This document shows, one piece after another, positions 47,448-55,374 of a DNA stretch of 64,000 nucleotides (within the stretch, counting starts at the first letter, position 1; every line of letters begins with the position of its first letter). The stretch is taken from NCBI RefSeq assembly GCF_000156375.1, contig NZ_DS996359.1:713797-777796 (forward strand), given 5' to 3'. The position numbers and the translations under genes are program-made. The notes under the pieces are model-generated. The model did no database searches. It was not told the origin of the DNA and saw only the letters and a list, made by a program, of their open reading frames with translations. The stretch is from Desulfovibrio piger ATCC 29098. GTDB taxonomy: Bacteria; Desulfobacterota; Desulfovibrionia; Desulfovibrionales; Desulfovibrionaceae.

Positions 47448-48653
47448 TTATTCGCCCTGGCACTTCTTCTTCAGGGCCTCGCCCACGGTCTTGCCCAGTT
47501 CCACGCAGGCGCGCAGGGCTTCGTGGCGCGGGGTCCAGTTGCACTTCACGAAATCGGCGGGCATGTCCATGCCCATGGAAGCCAGCATCTCGTGCAGGAC
47601 CTTGGCGGATTCGCCGGACCAGCCGAAGGAACCGAAGGCGCCGCCCACGCGGTTCTGGGGACGCAGGCCCTTCATGTAGGTCAGGGTGGAGGCCATCAGG
47701 GGCATGATGGTGTTGTTGTGGGTGGGGGAGCCCGCGATCACGGCGCCGCAGTTGGCCAGTTCGGTCATGATCTCGCTGTGATGGTTGCTCTTCACGGACA
47801 TCAGGCGGGTGGGCACGCCCACTTCTTCCAGACCGCTGCACACGGCATAGGCCATCTTTTCGGTGGAATGCCACATGGTGTCGTAGATCACCATGGCGCG
47901 CTGCTGGGGCTTCTGTTCGGCCATCTGGCGGTACATGTCCACGATGAACTTCACGGACTTTTCTCCGCGGTGGATCAGGCCGTGGTCAGGGGCGATCATG
48001 TCGATGTCCAGGCTCTCCACGATGGGCAAGGTCTTCAGCACCTGGGGAGAGTAGGGCAGCACGATGTTGTAGTAGTATTCCTTGATGGCGCGCACGAAGT
48101 CGCCCTGATCGTGCTCATCGGCATAGCGGTAGCTGGTGGCGATGTTCTGGCCGAAGGCGTCGTTGCTGATGAGCAGCTTGTCTTCGGGGATGTAGGAGAC
48201 CATGCTGTCGGGCCAGTGCAGCATGCGGGTCTCCTGGAAGATGATGTTGCGCTTGCCGATGTTCAGCTTGTCGCCGCTCTTGACCACTTCGATGGGCCAG
48301 TCCTTGCAGTCGAAGTAGCCCTGCATGGACTTGTAGCCCAGGGTGGAGACGAAGATCTTTTCGGGCTTCACGCGGGCCACCACTTCGGCCAGGCTGCCGG
48401 CGTGGTCGGGTTCCATATGGTTGCAGACGATGTAGTCGATCTTTTCGGGATCCATGATCTTGGCGATGCGGCACAGCATGTTGCCGGCCCAGCCGGGATA
48501 CACGGTATCCATCAGGACGTTCTTTTCGTCGCGGATCAGGTAGGCGTTGTAGGTGGAACCTTCGGGGGAGCGGGAATAGCCGTGGAAGTCACGGTGGTCG
48601 TAGTCCACGCAACCGACCCAGAAAATATCTTTTTTGATTTCAACGGGCTGCAT
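47448..48653 (-). CDS. roo: Rubredoxin:oxygen oxidoreductase (flavodiiron protein)
   Basis: 401 aa. The diiron site is H79-x-E81-x-D83-H84 in the beta-lactamase-like domain (NHMEPDHAGS), with further ligands in PDHGLIH. The C-terminal flavodoxin domain (VIYDTMWHSTEKMAYAV, SPTHNNTIMPL) binds FMN. It reduces O2 to water with electrons from the rubredoxin encoded next door, protecting an anaerobe. GGAG precedes the ATG. Confidence 0.96.
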   Translation of the reverse strand: MQPVEIKKDIFWVGCVDYDHRDFHGYSRSPEGSTYNAYLIRDEKNVLMDTVYPGWAGNMLCRIAKIMDPEKIDYIVCNHMEPDHAGSLAEVVARVKPEKIFVSTLGYKSMQGYFDCKDWPIEVVKSGDKLNIGKRNIIFQETRMLHWPDSMVSYIPEDKLLISNDAFGQNIATSYRYADEHDQGDFVRAIKEYYYNIVLPYSPQVLKTLPIVESLDIDMIAPDHGLIHRGEKSVKFIVDMYRQMAEQKPQQRAMVIYDTMWHSTEKMAYAVCSGLEEVGVPTRLMSVKSNHHSEIMTELANCGAVIAGSPTHNNTIMPLMASTLTYMKGLRPQNRVGGAFGSFGWSGESAKVLHEMLASMGMDMPADFVKCNWTPRHEALRACVELGKTVGEALKKKCQGE

Positions 48654-48766
48654 GAAAATTCTCCATTAGGGGATATTGTTCACGGTCAGGATGCCGCACA
48701 GGGCATAAACGAGCCTGCCCTGCCGCAGGGCGGCAGGGCAGGCGGAAAGGGCGGAAGAAACAGGGC

Positions 48767-48901
48767 TTAGGCCTGTTCGAACTGGTCCTTGCTCACGCCA
48801 CAGACGGGGCAGGTCCAGTCATCAGGCAGCTGGTCGAAGGGCACGTTGTCGTTTTCGGCGGGATCGTATTCGTAACCGCACACGCTGCAAACGTATTTCA
48901 T
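48767..48901 (-). CDS. rub: Short rubredoxin
   Basis: 44 aa: a rubredoxin with Cys5, Cys8, Cys31 and Cys34 binding one iron (VCSVCGY and TCPVCGVS). It lacks the loop that makes usual rubredoxins 52-54 aa, a form known from Desulfovibrio desulfuricans. It passes electrons to Roo. It lies between desulfoferrodoxin and roo, 19 nt after the first. Confidence 0.95.
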   Translation of the reverse strand: MKYVCSVCGYEYDPAENDNVPFDQLPDDWTCPVCGVSKDQFEQA

Positions 48902-48920
48902 GGTGTCTCTCCTTATGAGC

Positions 48921-49301
48921 CTAGTTTTCGGCCTTCCAGTGGCCGTGAAGGTTGCAGTATTCGCGGGCGGTGACCTTTTCGGCGTCGGTCTTGAACACCG
49001 CTTCAGGCTTGTCGCCCGGCTTCAGGAAACAGGTCAGGCTCTGGTTGTCGGCCAGCAGCTCGATCCACTCGATGTAGTGGTTCTCGTCCATGGGATGGGC
49101 CACGCTGCCCACGGTCACCTTGTAACCGCCTTCGATCTTTTCGATCACGGGCACGTGCTTTTCCATGGCGCCGTCGGTGGAGCCTTCCTTCATGAGCTTC
49201 ATGTTCTCGCCACAGCAGACCAGGCTGGCGCCGCCGCCGTGGATGACTTCAACGATGTTGCCGCAATGGGTGCACTTATAAACTTCAAGCTGGTTCGGCA
49301 T
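48921..49301 (-). CDS. rbo: Desulfoferrodoxin (superoxide reductase)
   Basis: 126 aa. Center I has Cys10, Cys13, Cys29 and Cys30; center II has His49, His69, His75, Cys116 and His119, all at the known positions. It reduces superoxide to peroxide using electrons from rubredoxin. First gene of the oxygen-defence operon. Confidence 0.96.
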   Translation of the reverse strand: MPNQLEVYKCTHCGNIVEVIHGGGASLVCCGENMKLMKEGSTDGAMEKHVPVIEKIEGGYKVTVGSVAHPMDENHYIEWIELLADNQSLTCFLKPGDKPEAVFKTDAEKVTAREYCNLHGHWKAEN

Positions 49302-49420
49302 GATATTTGTCTACCTTTGTCCGCAGCCGGACAGTTGGGATCGGTGTTTGCATGTTGCCGGAACTCCTTCCGACGGAGCTATTTTGAACCAAGACGGCCC
49401 CGCTGTAAAGAGGTTTTCCG

Positions 49421-49450
49421 ACTATAATAGTAATTTTTCTTAATAAAGAA
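49421..49450 (-). promoter_or_regulatory. Candidate promoter of rbo-rub-roo
   Basis: On the minus strand TTCTTT is followed 18 bp later by TATAGT, about 120 nt upstream of rbo. The -35 region overlaps an inverted repeat (TTCTT-TATT-AAGAA) that could bind a regulator such as a Fur/PerR-type protein; the binding family is a guess. Confidence 0.35.
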
Positions 49451-49528
49451 CTTTTTCACAAAAGCCGTGTCCATACTGTCCCGGGGGATGCAGAGAAAAA
49501 AGTCTGTATATCTGGTGTGTTCCCCCCA

Positions 49529-50704
49529 TCAGTCGGCGGCAGCGGCGGGGGCGGCCGTCTGCTGGAGCATGGTGGGGCAGTCCGGAAGGGCCGGGGCATG
49601 ACGGCGCCGGATGCCCAGCACATTGGGCAGCTGGGCCCGCACATTGCCCGTGACCCAGAAATCGGCCAGGTGCCGGCCGCGCAATTCCTGGTGCAGCCCG
49701 GGGGAGCGGATCACCAGCCCGGCCTGCATGCCGCCCTCCACATACATGACGGTGCGCACATCCAGGGGCAGGTGGAGCAGGGCGTGGGCAAAGCTGTAGG
49801 CTTCCAGCGGTTCGCGGCAATGCAGGAAAAGGATCTTGCCCGTCCCGTCCTCGGCCACCGCCGAGATGGCGTACAGGGGACCGCCGGGAGACCAGAGGAT
49901 GCGGCGCTCGTCATTGATCATGCGGTAGTTCTGGATGACCAGGCGGTACTGCTCCAGCAGCTCCTGCCACTGGGGATCCTCGCGGGTCAGGATGTCGGCG
50001 CGGGGCAGGCCCTCCTGACGGGGACCGGCCACGAAAAAGGCGCCGAAGCGACGGACCAGGCGCTTGTTGTTGATGTAGTCGTCCTGCCGCATGTAGCCCG
50101 TGCTGGTGACGCCGTCGGGAAGATACATGCTGGCGTTGATGGCGGCCACCAGGTCATGGCTGTCGGCCCACTGGCCCAGGGTCAGGGCCGGATGCTTGTG
50201 GGCCGCGCTGGCATAGAGGCGAAAATCGAACAGCTCCGGGTCGATGCGCAGGACGGTCAGGGAGGCCTGTTGCCCGGCTTCGGATTGCAGGGAGAACTCC
50301 GCATACTCGAGCCCTTCTTCCAGGGCATTCCAGCGGGGAGCTTCCGGCAGGGCCGCATCGGCCTCGGCATCGCCGGCGGCTGCCGGGGCCTCTTCCGTGA
50401 GCGGCAGGCTATGGGTGGCGGCCGCGGGCAGGACCTCGTCTTCGGCGGGCAGGGGCGGCAGGCCGGGCAGCCCGGAAAGGTCGAGCTGCTCCAGTTCCAG
50501 GCTCAGGGAAGGCGCAGGAGGAGCGGGCGGAATGTCTCCTTCCGCTCCGGCTTTGACAGGGCAGAAGATCAGAAGGCAGAGCAGCAGGCACAACGGGCGG
50601 AGACAGCAGGCAAGGAGGGCATGCTGTCTGTGGCGGAGCAGAGCGGCAAAGGATGCGGGATGACAAAAAGCGGGTGCGACCGAAGCGTCCATACCTGCTG
50701 ACAT
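49529..50704 (-). CDS. Secreted NAGPA/phosphodiester glycosidase-family protein
   Basis: 391 aa from the ATG at 50704. A hydrophobic stretch (LLACCLRPLCLLLCLLIFCPVKAGA) suggests a signal peptide or N-terminal anchor. The C-terminal half carries the phosphodiester-glycosidase layout: AAINASMY, NYRMINDERRILWSPGGPLYAI, VMYVEGGMQAGL, typical of the NAGPA-like domain that removes sugar-phosphate groups. A Pro/Ala-rich linker (residues about 55-125) connects the two. Start choice is uncertain (an in-frame TTG upstream and a downstream ATG exist). Confidence 0.75.
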   Translation of the reverse strand: MSAGMDASVAPAFCHPASFAALLRHRQHALLACCLRPLCLLLCLLIFCPVKAGAEGDIPPAPPAPSLSLELEQLDLSGLPGLPPLPAEDEVLPAAATHSLPLTEEAPAAAGDAEADAALPEAPRWNALEEGLEYAEFSLQSEAGQQASLTVLRIDPELFDFRLYASAAHKHPALTLGQWADSHDLVAAINASMYLPDGVTSTGYMRQDDYINNKRLVRRFGAFFVAGPRQEGLPRADILTREDPQWQELLEQYRLVIQNYRMINDERRILWSPGGPLYAISAVAEDGTGKILFLHCREPLEAYSFAHALLHLPLDVRTVMYVEGGMQAGLVIRSPGLHQELRGRHLADFWVTGNVRAQLPNVLGIRRRHAPALPDCPTMLQQTAAPAAAAD

Positions 50705-50766
50705 AGAGCGCCCTTGTTTTTTTGGCAAGCATCAGGACGGTGGCGGGAGGGGGTAAACAAACTATA

Positions 50767-50794
50767 TTGACTTATCAAGTTATATTGATATAGT
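50767..50794 (+). promoter_or_regulatory. metF promoter
   Basis: TTGACT (50767-50772), 16-bp spacer, TATAGT (50789-50794), in an A/T-rich segment with two TATATTGA repeats 18 bp apart and an 8-bp inverted repeat AACTATAT / ATATAGTT that may be an operator. Confidence 0.6.
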
Positions 50795-50844
50795 TGGATG
50801 CATCGAAACCGTTTTTTTGATCCACAGTTCCCAGGAGTTTTGTC

Positions 50845-51717
50845 ATGCAGATCGCCCAGGCTCTCCGCCAGACAACCAAGCCTTTTGTTTCTTTGGAATT
50901 TTTCCCCCCTGCCGCGGAAAGTCATCTGCCGGAGTTCTACGAGACCGTGGAGCGCCTGCGCTCGATCGATCCCCTTTTCCTGTCCGTCACCTACGGTGCG
51001 GGAGGCGGCAAACAGCAGAACACGTTGAACGTCACGGCGGAACTGGCCCGCCGGGGCTTCACCGTCATGGCGCATCTGACCTGTGTGGGCGCCGAGCCGC
51101 AGGCCATCAGTGATTTCGTGGGCAACCTGCGCGCTGCCGGGGTCCACAACGTGCTGGCCCTGCGCGGTGACGCGCCGCGCGGCGTGAGCGACTGGGACTG
51201 GAACAAGGGGCATTTCCACAATGCCCGCGACCTCGTGCATTTCTTGCGTTCGGAGCATCCTGATCTGGGCATCGGCGTGGCTGGCTATCCTGCGCCCCAT
51301 CCCGATGCGGCCACCTTTGCGGCAGACCGGGCCTATCTGGCCGAAAAGCTGCGCGCCGGAGCGGATTTCGTCATCACCCAGCTTTTCTTCGATGTACGCG
51401 AGTATGAGTCCCTGGTCAGCTCGCTGCGGGCGGCCGGGCTGGAAACGCCGGTCATCCCGGGCATCCTGCCCATCCAGAGCTTCGACTCCCTGCGCCGCGT
51501 GCTGTCGCTGTGCGGGGCCAACATCCCGGGTAAGCTCTATCTGGAACTGGAGGCGGCCCACAACGAAGGCGGTGTGGAGGCCGTGCGCGAAGCGGGCCTG
51601 CGCTTTGCCGCCCGCCAGATCCGGCAGCTGCTGGATTGCGGTGCGCCCGGCATCCATCTGTACAGCCTCAACAAGTCCGAGATGTGCCTGCGCTTGGTGG
51701 AAGAAGCGGGCCTGTAG
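50845..51717 (+). CDS. metF: Methylenetetrahydrofolate reductase
   Basis: 290 aa TIM barrel. The N-terminus KPFVSLEFFPP, the motif SVTYGAGG, HLTCVG and GDAPRG and the LFFDV/PGILPI strands are typical MetF; FAD binds at the barrel. It makes 5-methyl-THF for methionine synthesis. GGAG precedes ATG 50845. Confidence 0.95.
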   Translation: MQIAQALRQTTKPFVSLEFFPPAAESHLPEFYETVERLRSIDPLFLSVTYGAGGGKQQNTLNVTAELARRGFTVMAHLTCVGAEPQAISDFVGNLRAAGVHNVLALRGDAPRGVSDWDWNKGHFHNARDLVHFLRSEHPDLGIGVAGYPAPHPDAATFAADRAYLAEKLRAGADFVITQLFFDVREYESLVSSLRAAGLETPVIPGILPIQSFDSLRRVLSLCGANIPGKLYLELEAAHNEGGVEAVREAGLRFAARQIRQLLDCGAPGIHLYSLNKSEMCLRLVEEAGL

Positions 51718-52027
51718 GCCATCCCCGCCGGGGAGGCCGTGATCAGTGCATACGAAGGGGCTGCCGGGATAGCCCGCGGTTCCCTGATAAAGAGCGGGAA
51801 GGGACATGCTCCCTTCCCGCTCTTTTTTTGTCCATGCCCGTGCGGGCAGCCGCGCGAGGAGGCAGTCTCCGTAACGGCAAGGTCTGTTCCAGGTCCTCCG
51901 GCTGTCCGTTCTGGCGTCACGGTAAGGCGTCGACCACGGAAGCCCCGGGCGCTTCGTCGTAACTGTTCTTTTTTTCACGATTTCGTATCCTGTTGACCAC
52001 CCCCGCTCTCCGGTTTTAGGGTTGTCT
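51718..52027. other. Spacer between metF and the MFS gene
   Basis: 310 nt with no ORF; contains the metF terminator at 51791-51830. Confidence 0.5.
51791..51830 (+). terminator. metF terminator
   Basis: A 14-bp stem (AGAGCGGGAAGGGA / TCCCTTCCCGCTCT) with a 5-nt loop and a following T7. Confidence 0.95.
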
Positions 52028-53416
52028 ATGAGTATCGCAAAAGAACATCGCTGGTTATTGCTGGCTGTCTGCGCGGCGCAATTCTTCATGCCGTTCATGG
52101 TGGCCGGGGTCAACGCCGTCCTGCCGCCCCTGGGGGAAAGCCTGGGGGCCAGTGCGCGTGAGCTCAGCCTGCTGGGGGCCGTCTATACGCTGGGACTGGT
52201 GGTGTTCCAGCTGGCCGGCGGCACCCTGGGCGACATCTACGGACGGCGCCGTGTCTTCCTTTTTGGCCTGAGCCTGTTCAGTGTGCTGGCTCTGGTGCTG
52301 GGCTTCATCCCTCACATCGACGTGTTCATCGGCCTGCGCCTGTTCCAGGGCATGGGGGCCGCCATGCTGAGTTCGTCCAGCCTGGCCCTGCTGGCCTCCG
52401 CCGCGCCCAAGGAGATGCGGGCCAGTTATCTGGGCCTCAGCAATGTGGCCGTTTATGCGGGCATCGCCTGCGGGCCGCCGGTGGGCGGTCTCGTGGCCGG
52501 CTGGCTGGGCTGGCGCTGGCTGTTCTGGGGCACGGGCCTGGCCGCGCTGGCCGCCATGTGCATCATGATCTTCCGGGTGCCGCTGGAGTGGCGCACCGCC
52601 GACAAGGAACCCTTCGACGTGCCGGGCTGTCTGCTCTATGGCGGGGCCATGGCGGCGCTGACCTTTGGGGCTTCCTGTATCGCGGACGATCATCTGGTGG
52701 GCGGGGGGCTCTTCCTGCTTTGTCTCGTGCTGCTGGCCTGTTTCGTCTGGCGTGAGCTGCGCAGCCCCTTCCCCATGGTGGACGTCCGTCTGCTGCGCAG
52801 GAACAGGGTCCTCAGCCTGTCGCTGGTGGCGGCCTTCGTCAACTACTGTTCCTTTTTCGGCATGGTCTTTTTCTTCAGCCTCTACCTGCAGGTGGGGCGG
52901 GGCTTCAGCGTGCAGGAAGCCGGTCTGATGCTGGCGCTCCAGGCCGCTGTGCAGTCCCTGTCCAGCCCGCTGGCCGCCCGCCTTTGCGACCGCTATGACC
53001 AGGGCCTCATCAGTACCGTCGGGACGGTGTTCTGCGGCCTGGGCCTGCTGAGTGCGGCCTTCCTGGACATGGATTCCTCGCTTTGGGTCATCGTGGGCGC
53101 GCAATGCCTTATCGGCGCGGGCGTCAGCCTGTTCGCCCTGCCCAATACCACCATCATCCTCGAAGCGGCCGGACCGCAGCGGGTGGGGCAGGCCTCCGGG
53201 CTGGTGGGCACGGTGCGCACGGCCGGCATGCTGGGCAACCTGACCATCATCACCCTGACCCTGAGCCTTTTCTTAGGCCATGAACCGGTGGGCACGGACA
53301 ATATCGACGCCTTCCTGCATTGCATGCGGGTGGACATGGTGCTGTTCGGTATCCTGAGCCTGCTGGCCGTGGGTTGTACCCTGGCCCGTAACAGCAGCGG
53401 CGCGAAGGCCGCCTGA
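52028..53416 (+). CDS. MFS drug-resistance-type efflux transporter (DHA2-like)
   Basis: 462 aa with about 14 predicted helices. The signature GGTLGDIYGRRRVFLFGL between helices 2 and 3 is the MFS motif A, and GPPVGGLVAGWLGWRWLFW is the motif C of the DHA2 (EmrB/QacA-like) antiporters. It would export a drug or metabolite in exchange for protons; no substrate can be named. ATG 52028 is preferred (AGGG six bases before) over the TTG at 52022. Confidence 0.88.
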   Translation: MSIAKEHRWLLLAVCAAQFFMPFMVAGVNAVLPPLGESLGASARELSLLGAVYTLGLVVFQLAGGTLGDIYGRRRVFLFGLSLFSVLALVLGFIPHIDVFIGLRLFQGMGAAMLSSSSLALLASAAPKEMRASYLGLSNVAVYAGIACGPPVGGLVAGWLGWRWLFWGTGLAALAAMCIMIFRVPLEWRTADKEPFDVPGCLLYGGAMAALTFGASCIADDHLVGGGLFLLCLVLLACFVWRELRSPFPMVDVRLLRRNRVLSLSLVAAFVNYCSFFGMVFFFSLYLQVGRGFSVQEAGLMLALQAAVQSLSSPLAARLCDRYDQGLISTVGTVFCGLGLLSAAFLDMDSSLWVIVGAQCLIGAGVSLFALPNTTIILEAAGPQRVGQASGLVGTVRTAGMLGNLTIITLTLSLFLGHEPVGTDNIDAFLHCMRVDMVLFGILSLLAVGCTLARNSSGAKAA

Positions 53417-53433
53417 ACCGGAGGCACGATGCC

Positions 53434-54096
53434 ATGAAGATATTCGCCGTCAACGGCAGCCCGCGCAAAACGGGCAATACGGCCACGGTGCTGGAACATT
53501 TTCTGGAAGGGGCACGCAGCGCCGGGGCGGATACGGAGCTGATCCATCTGTACGATCTGCGGGCTTCGGGCTGTCGCAGCTGTTTTGCCTGCAAGCTCCG
53601 GGGCGGGGCCTCATACGGGCATTGTGCCCTGAAGGACGACCTCACGCCCGTGCTGGCCGCGCTGGAAAAGGCCGATGGCCTTGTCCTGGGCAGTCCTGTC
53701 TATTTCGGCAATGTGACGGGCGCCATGCGTTCCTTCCAGGAGCGCCTGTGCTTCCCCTATCTGGTCTATGACCGCCAGCGCAGCACCATCGCGCCCCGTC
53801 GTCTGGCAATGGCCTGCATCTACACCATGAACGTGGATGCGGACACCATGCGGCAGCACGGCTACCCCGAAGCCCTGGCTGTCATGGAAGGCTATCTGGG
53901 GCGCATCTTCAGCACGCCCTCCGTCCAGTATGTGACCGATACCTGGCAGTTCGACGACTACGCCAGATATGTGGCCGACCGTTTTTCCGAGGCGGACAAG
54001 CGGCGCCGGCGCGAGGAGCACTTCCCGCAGGACTGCCGCCAGGCCTTCGCCATGGGGCAGGAGATGGTCCGAAAGCCGGCAGGGGCGGGCGCGTGA
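53434..54096 (+). CDS. Flavodoxin-fold oxidoreductase with an iron-sulfur type cysteine motif
   Basis: 220 aa. The NADPH-dependent FMN reductase fold begins KIFAVNGSPRKTGNTATVL, which binds the FMN phosphate. CRSCFACKLRGGASYGHC is the CxxCxxC...C motif of iron-sulfur flavoproteins of anaerobes, so it likely carries a [4Fe-4S] cluster. Function unknown: an electron-transfer or detoxifying reductase. It is 17 nt after the MFS gene and overlaps the next gene by 4 nt. Confidence 0.83.
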   Translation: MKIFAVNGSPRKTGNTATVLEHFLEGARSAGADTELIHLYDLRASGCRSCFACKLRGGASYGHCALKDDLTPVLAALEKADGLVLGSPVYFGNVTGAMRSFQERLCFPYLVYDRQRSTIAPRRLAMACIYTMNVDADTMRQHGYPEALAVMEGYLGRIFSTPSVQYVTDTWQFDDYARYVADRFSEADKRRRREEHFPQDCRQAFAMGQEMVRKPAGAGA

Positions 54097-54572
54097 GCCG
54101 TCACGCTGATATGCCGGAGGCGGAAGATGCCGTGCTGATGTTCCCGTCCCTGTCCCCGGCGGGGGAGGCGATCCCGGTGCGGTGGCATCTCCCGGCCGGT
54201 CTGGATGATTTTCCCGGAACGTCGGACTTCCATTTTTGGCGCCGGGCGCCGGAGAGCCCTGTGGGCGTGCTGCATCCGGCCGGGCATCCGGAAGAAGGCC
54301 TGCTGCTGGGCGAAGCCTGTGCTCTGGGCTGCGCCAGCCCCTTGCGACTGACAGCGGCCGAGCACGCGCTGCTGGGGAGCTGTCCGGCCGAAGGTCTGGC
54401 CTTTTTCTTGTGTCTGGGGGCCCTGACGGAGGAGCCGGGCCGGGCCGAAGTGCGCATCCGTGCCATACTGGCCGTGGCTCTGGACGGAGGAAGGGCCTTG
54501 CGCCTTTCCCTGCCGCAGGAGTTGCCGGAGCGGCTGCCCATGGAGCGGCTGTCGTCAGCGTCTCTGGCCTGA
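54093..54572 (+). CDS. Unknown protein translationally coupled to the flavoprotein gene
   Basis: 159 aa, starting at a GTG that overlaps the upstream stop (GTGA). I do not recognise it. It is compact, with Trp, Phe and Cys spread out and a C-terminal Leu/Pro-rich tail; I see no membrane segment or metal motif. It could be a small soluble partner of the flavoprotein. The overlap and absence of frameshifts argue it is real. Confidence 0.55.
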   Translation: MSRHADMPEAEDAVLMFPSLSPAGEAIPVRWHLPAGLDDFPGTSDFHFWRRAPESPVGVLHPAGHPEEGLLLGEACALGCASPLRLTAAEHALLGSCPAEGLAFFLCLGALTEEPGRAEVRIRAILAVALDGGRALRLSLPQELPERLPMERLSSASLA

Positions 54573-54880
54573 TCCCTTGAGACCGTGGTGGCGGACGCGG
54601 CCCGGGGAAGCGCGCCGTAGCGGGATATGTCCGGTGCAGGCCGCGGGATGCCCCGGTATGGATGTGACAGACCTCCGGTTGCCGCTGCCCGTCCTTCCGG
54701 GGCCGTTGGCAAGGCGGCGGCTCAGGAGCGGGAACGGCAGGACCCTTTATCCTTATATGTCCACGAGGGCAGTGCGGCTCCGGTCCGCGCTGCCCTGTTT
54801 TTATGCGCTCTGCGCCGGAATCCCCTTTGGCTGCAAGGGCATACGCCGGGACGGGAAGCGCAGGCCGCTTGCTGATAAAA
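54573..54880. other. Gene-free region upstream of the arsR-type gene
   Basis: About 310 nt with no supported gene; its last part becomes A/T-rich toward the operator at 54885. Confidence 0.5.
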
Positions 54881-54884
54881 CTAT

Positions 54885-54929
54885 AAAACTAGTTTTTTAG
54901 TTGACACAATGAAACTACTTTTTTAGTTT
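54885..54929 (+). promoter_or_regulatory. Operator/promoter of the ArsR-type regulator
   Basis: Two nearly identical 15-bp units ACTAGTTTTTTAGTT and ACTACTTTTTTAGTT start 26 bp apart (54888 and 54914), with a perfect inverted repeat AAAACTAGTTTT (54885-54896). A TTGACA (54901-54906) with TAGTTT (54924-54929) gives a promoter across them, so ArsR binding would block transcription. Confidence 0.6.
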
Positions 54930-54964
54930 GATGTTGACAGCATACTTTCCCAGCGTCTACACCA

Positions 54965-55306
54965 ATGGGCATGAATTCCTCGTATATCACCGCCCTGCCG
55001 GACGACTGGGAACGCGTGGCGCGGGTCTTTTCCGCCATGGGGGACGCCACCCGGCAGAGGATCCTCCTGCTTTTCGAGCCCGGGGAGAGCATCAGCCTCA
55101 GCAGCCTTGTGGCCACCGTGGGCCTGAGCCGCACGGCCGTGAGCCATCATGTGAACGTCCTCGTACGGGCCGGGCTGCTGATCCCCCGGCGGCAGGGCAA
55201 GGAAGTGCTTTACCGGCGCGACCTGCCCTTTGCCCTGGAGATGCTCGACCGGGTGCGGGATTACGCACTGGCCGAGCTGGCCGCGGAGCAGGGCGAGCGT
55301 TCCTGA
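54965..55306 (+). CDS. ArsR-family metal- or ligand-responsive repressor
   Basis: 113 aa winged helix-turn-helix (FSAMGDATRQRILLLFEPGESISLSSLVATVGLSRTAVSHHVNVLVRAGLLIPRRQGKEVLYRRD). There are no cysteines in the ligand positions, so it probably senses something other than a thiophilic metal. It likely represses itself and the lipid-enzyme gene starting 68 nt later. Starts at 54965 (or 54971); no good ribosome-binding site. Confidence 0.88.
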   Translation: MGMNSSYITALPDDWERVARVFSAMGDATRQRILLLFEPGESISLSSLVATVGLSRTAVSHHVNVLVRAGLLIPRRQGKEVLYRRDLPFALEMLDRVRDYALAELAAEQGERS

Positions 55307-55374
55307 GCCCGCCCTGAGCGGGCAGAGGCTTGGGCAGGGATCGCCGCCATGCACGGGTGCTGCAAGGAGTGCGC

